From positions 8,092 through 72,091 of the forward strand of contig JBOHLG010000015.1 in NCBI GenBank assembly GCA_050729515.1: DNA of 64,000 nucleotides. The letters are read 5' to 3'. Under the pieces are notes generated by a model. The model ran no database searches, was not told the DNA's origin, and saw nothing but the letters and a program-made list of their open reading frames with translations. This DNA is from Acaudatibacter sp050729515. Its GTDB lineage: Bacteria > Pseudomonadota > Alphaproteobacteria > Caulobacterales > Caulobacteraceae. This document shows positions 62,310-64,000 of the stretch, one piece after another. A program made the translations under genes and the position numbers. Position 1 is the stretch's first letter; the number at the start of each line of letters is the position of its first letter.

Positions 62310-63188
62310 CTAGGAGAGCTCCGCCACCAGCCGTCGATTGGCCCGCGCGCGCCAAAGCCCGAGCCAGATCAGGGCGAGATCGAGCACCACGATCTCGAAG
62401 AGGAAGTACCACATCGGGCTTCCCGCCAGCAGGCTTAGAAAGCCGACGATGGTCCTCACATTACTGTCGAGAAGCCCGCTTGCGCGCACCTCCGGGCCAA
62501 GGAGGCTTCCGTAGGTGAGGCGCGCCGCCTCGCTCCGCTCGTCGCCGGCGGCCAGAGCGCGGGACATCGCCTCCTCGGCGCCATCCTCGCCGCCGCTGAC
62601 GATCGACGAGAGGCTGACATACATCCGACCAAGAAGCCCCCGGACCGCGCCCGAGCGCTCCAGGTTGGTCAGGTTCTGGCGCATCCAGGTCGCTCCATAT
62701 CTCCAGCGCCGATAGCTCTTGCGTCCGCTCTCGTAGGCATTGGCCTGGACGAAATGACAAACGCCCGCAATCGCGGCCACCGCCCAGGCGATGGGTCCCA
62801 CCTGACGGGAGAGGATGAGCGCGAAGGCGAGATAGATGAGAAGCTGGCTCAGGTGATCGCAGACGCCGTCGACCAGCTCCCCGTTTGTCGAGGCTCGATT
62901 TGTGCGCCGCGCGAGATCGCCGTCGGCTCCGTCGAGAACATGCCAGAGCCACAGGAAGAGGAGGGCGATGCAGGGGCCGACGGGCCGCGGAATCCAGAGG
63001 TATGAGGCCGCGCCGCCAGCCGCCGCCAGCACGCTCGCCGCCGAAACCTGATTGGGCGTCGCCCGCGTCGTGACCAGCTTGTCGACGATCGCTCGGGAGG
63101 CCGGATGAACGAGCCAGCGGTTTGTGAGGGCCTCGATCTCAGCGGGCCGGCCTGGCGCCCCCTGCTCCGACGAGGCGCTTGATTTCAT
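62310..63188 (-). CDS. CDP-alcohol phosphatidyltransferase family membrane enzyme
   Basis: 292 residues, about six membrane helices. The full family motif D-x2-D-G-x2-A-R-x8-G-x3-D-x3-D is present, from Asp86 to Asp111 (DGADGDLARRTNRAS then NGELVDGVCD). Such enzymes move a phospho-alcohol from CDP-lipid or CDP-alcohol onto an acceptor. The acceptor is not shown by sequence; divergent inositol-3-phosphate synthase suggests inositol phosphate or inositol. A short polar insert (YESGRKSYRRWRYGATWM) lies after the fourth helix. It is 6 nt from the end of the convergent ABC gene. Confidence 0.87.
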   Translation of the reverse strand: MKSSASSEQGAPGRPAEIEALTNRWLVHPASRAIVDKLVTTRATPNQVSAASVLAAAGGAASYLWIPRPVGPCIALLFLWLWHVLDGADGDLARRTNRASTNGELVDGVCDHLSQLLIYLAFALILSRQVGPIAWAVAAIAGVCHFVQANAYESGRKSYRRWRYGATWMRQNLTNLERSGAVRGLLGRMYVSLSSIVSGGEDGAEEAMSRALAAGDERSEAARLTYGSLLGPEVRASGLLDSNVRTIVGFLSLLAGSPMWYFLFEIVVLDLALIWLGLWRARANRRLVAELS

Positions 63189-63205
63189 GCCGCTGGGCTC
63201 CTTAT

Positions 63206-63222
63206 GGGCTCCCGAGGAGCCC
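63206..63222. other. Short perfect hairpin in the cdp-alcohol transferase / ino1 intergenic region
   Basis: GGGCTCC and GGAGCCC pair around a 3-nt loop, in the 210-bp region between the divergent starts; a third GGGCTCC lies at 63195-63201. It could be a regulator site or RNA hairpin in the leader of the leftward gene. I see no other clear element in this gap. Confidence 0.3.
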
Positions 63223-63398
63223 GATCCCGGACCTCCCCGGCCGCCGAGAGGTCGGTCTTGTGAGGCGTCACCTCAGGCGTTAGCTTGCCCGCGCCCGGAG
63301 GGGACGCCCCAAGCCTTGAATAGCGCGCCTGACTGATTCTCTGGCTTCTTCGACTTCGGTCCGGCATGAACAGCATTGAACCCCTGGGGAGTGACCCG

Positions 63399-64000
63399 AT
63401 GGCCAAGATTCGCGCAGCCCTGGTCGGCATCGGAAATTGCGCCAGTTCGCTCGTCCAGGGAGTCGCCTTCTATCGGGCGGCCAACGACAACACGGCCGGG
63501 CTGATGCACTGGAATCTCGGCGGGTACGAGCCTACCGACATCGAATTCGTGCTCGCCTACGACATCGACGAACGCAAGGTGGGGAGCGACCTGGCTCAGG
63601 CCATTTTCGCCAAGCCCAACTGCACGGCGGTCTTCTCTGAAGTTCCCGCCTCGGGCGTCAAAGTTCGCATGGGCGCAGTCGGCGACGGCGTGGCCGAGCA
63701 CATGGAATTGATGCCGGCCGAGCGCAGCTTCGTGACGTCCAAGGCCGCCCAGCCCGCCAAGGCCGAGATCGTTGAGGCTCTGAAATCGACCCGAGCCGAG
63801 GTGCTGGTCAATTTCCTGCCGGTCGGGAGCGAAGAGGCGGTCCGCTTCTACATGGATTGCGCGCTGGAGGCTGGGGTGGGGGTGGTCAACTGCATGCCAG
63901 TGTTCATCGCCAGCGATCCGGCGTGGGAACGCCGCTTCGCCGAGCGCGGGATCCCGATCGTGGGGGACGACATTAAGGCCCAGTTCGGCGCCACGATCGT
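63399..64000 (+). CDS. ino1: Inositol-3-phosphate synthase, N-terminal part, cut by window edge
   Basis: 200 codons run to the right edge without a stop. The ATG at 63399 has GGGGAG 8 nt upstream; 63366 is a weaker start. NAD-binding VGIGNCASSLVQGVAFYR, then LVNFLPVGSEEAVRFYMDCA and PVFIASDPAWERRFAERGIPIVGDDIKAQFGATI match the compact actinobacterial-type Ino1 very closely. The enzyme converts glucose-6-phosphate to inositol-3-phosphate. It diverges from the CDP-alcohol phosphatidyltransferase gene, which suggests an inositol-lipid pathway. Such an enzyme is not general in alphaproteobacteria, so acquisition by transfer is possible. Confidence 0.92.
   Translation, partial: MAKIRAALVGIGNCASSLVQGVAFYRAANDNTAGLMHWNLGGYEPTDIEFVLAYDIDERKVGSDLAQAIFAKPNCTAVFSEVPASGVKVRMGAVGDGVAEHMELMPAERSFVTSKAAQPAKAEIVEALKSTRAEVLVNFLPVGSEEAVRFYMDCALEAGVGVVNCMPVFIASDPAWERRFAERGIPIVGDDIKAQFGATI

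Overview
The window is GC-rich, densely packed bacterial DNA with about 50 protein genes and no rRNA, complete tRNA, CRISPR array, transposase or phage gene that I can see. Several genes point to an alphaproteobacterium: a class I lysyl-tRNA synthetase, a DUF6481-type protein, a cisplatin-response ATP-dependent ligase with its paired exonuclease, PEPxxWA-type PEP-CTERM proteins and a Caulobacter-like sphingolipid locus. The genus cannot be fixed from sequence alone.

Layout. 1-3.0 kb: a cobalt-type nitrile hydratase operon (alpha, beta, accessory protein) followed by a secreted S9 peptidase cut by the left edge. 3.0-10 kb: DUF6481 protein, CDF metal exporter, GST, QueG, a DUF3772/MscS channel and threonine ammonia-lyase. 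10-14.3 kb: surface polysaccharide and LPS functions (CelD-like GNAT, O-antigen ligase/polymerase, KdsD, HAD phosphatase). 14.3-17.5 kb: DNA-repair ligase/exonuclease pair and a thioesterase. 17.5-22.1 kb: a nitric-oxide detoxification set (Crp/Fnr regulator, quinol-dependent NO reductase, hotdog protein, CopD-like membrane protein, group III truncated haemoglobin). 22-29.9 kb: LysRS, MOSC, YihY, RF1, glycosyltransferase, thiolase and carbonic anhydrase. 30-45.7 kb: accessory metabolism (cupin, Baeyer-Villiger monooxygenase, DSD1-type PLP enzyme, amidase, acyl-CoA ligase, P450 with a GPH-type transporter, alpha/beta hydrolase) and two histidine kinases. 45.7-48.7 kb: two PEP-CTERM proteins and an MFS transporter.

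48.7-64 kb is the most coherent block. Ten genes run leftward without interruption: fatty acyl-AMP ligase, ACP, serine palmitoyltransferase, a single-chain LptF-LptG fusion, a ceramide-synthase-like GNAT protein, a MoxR ATPase, a VWA protein, a second ACP, a ketosynthase and a small-molecule kinase. Next to them lie an ABC lipid-type exporter, a CDP-alcohol phosphatidyltransferase and an actinobacterial-type inositol-3-phosphate synthase cut by the right edge. Together they suggest making and moving a sphingolipid, possibly with a phospho-inositol-type headgroup.

The most unusual non-coding signal is a family of four ~165-bp two-hairpin elements (2872-3037, 29950-30115, 33638-33805, 44715-44876). 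Each lies 2 to 25 nt upstream of the start codon of an enzyme gene (nitrile hydratase alpha, carbonic anhydrase, amidase, alpha/beta hydrolase), always in the same orientation relative to that gene. Their stems are kept by compensatory base changes. They could be a mobile palindromic repeat with strong insertion bias or a shared cis-regulatory element.
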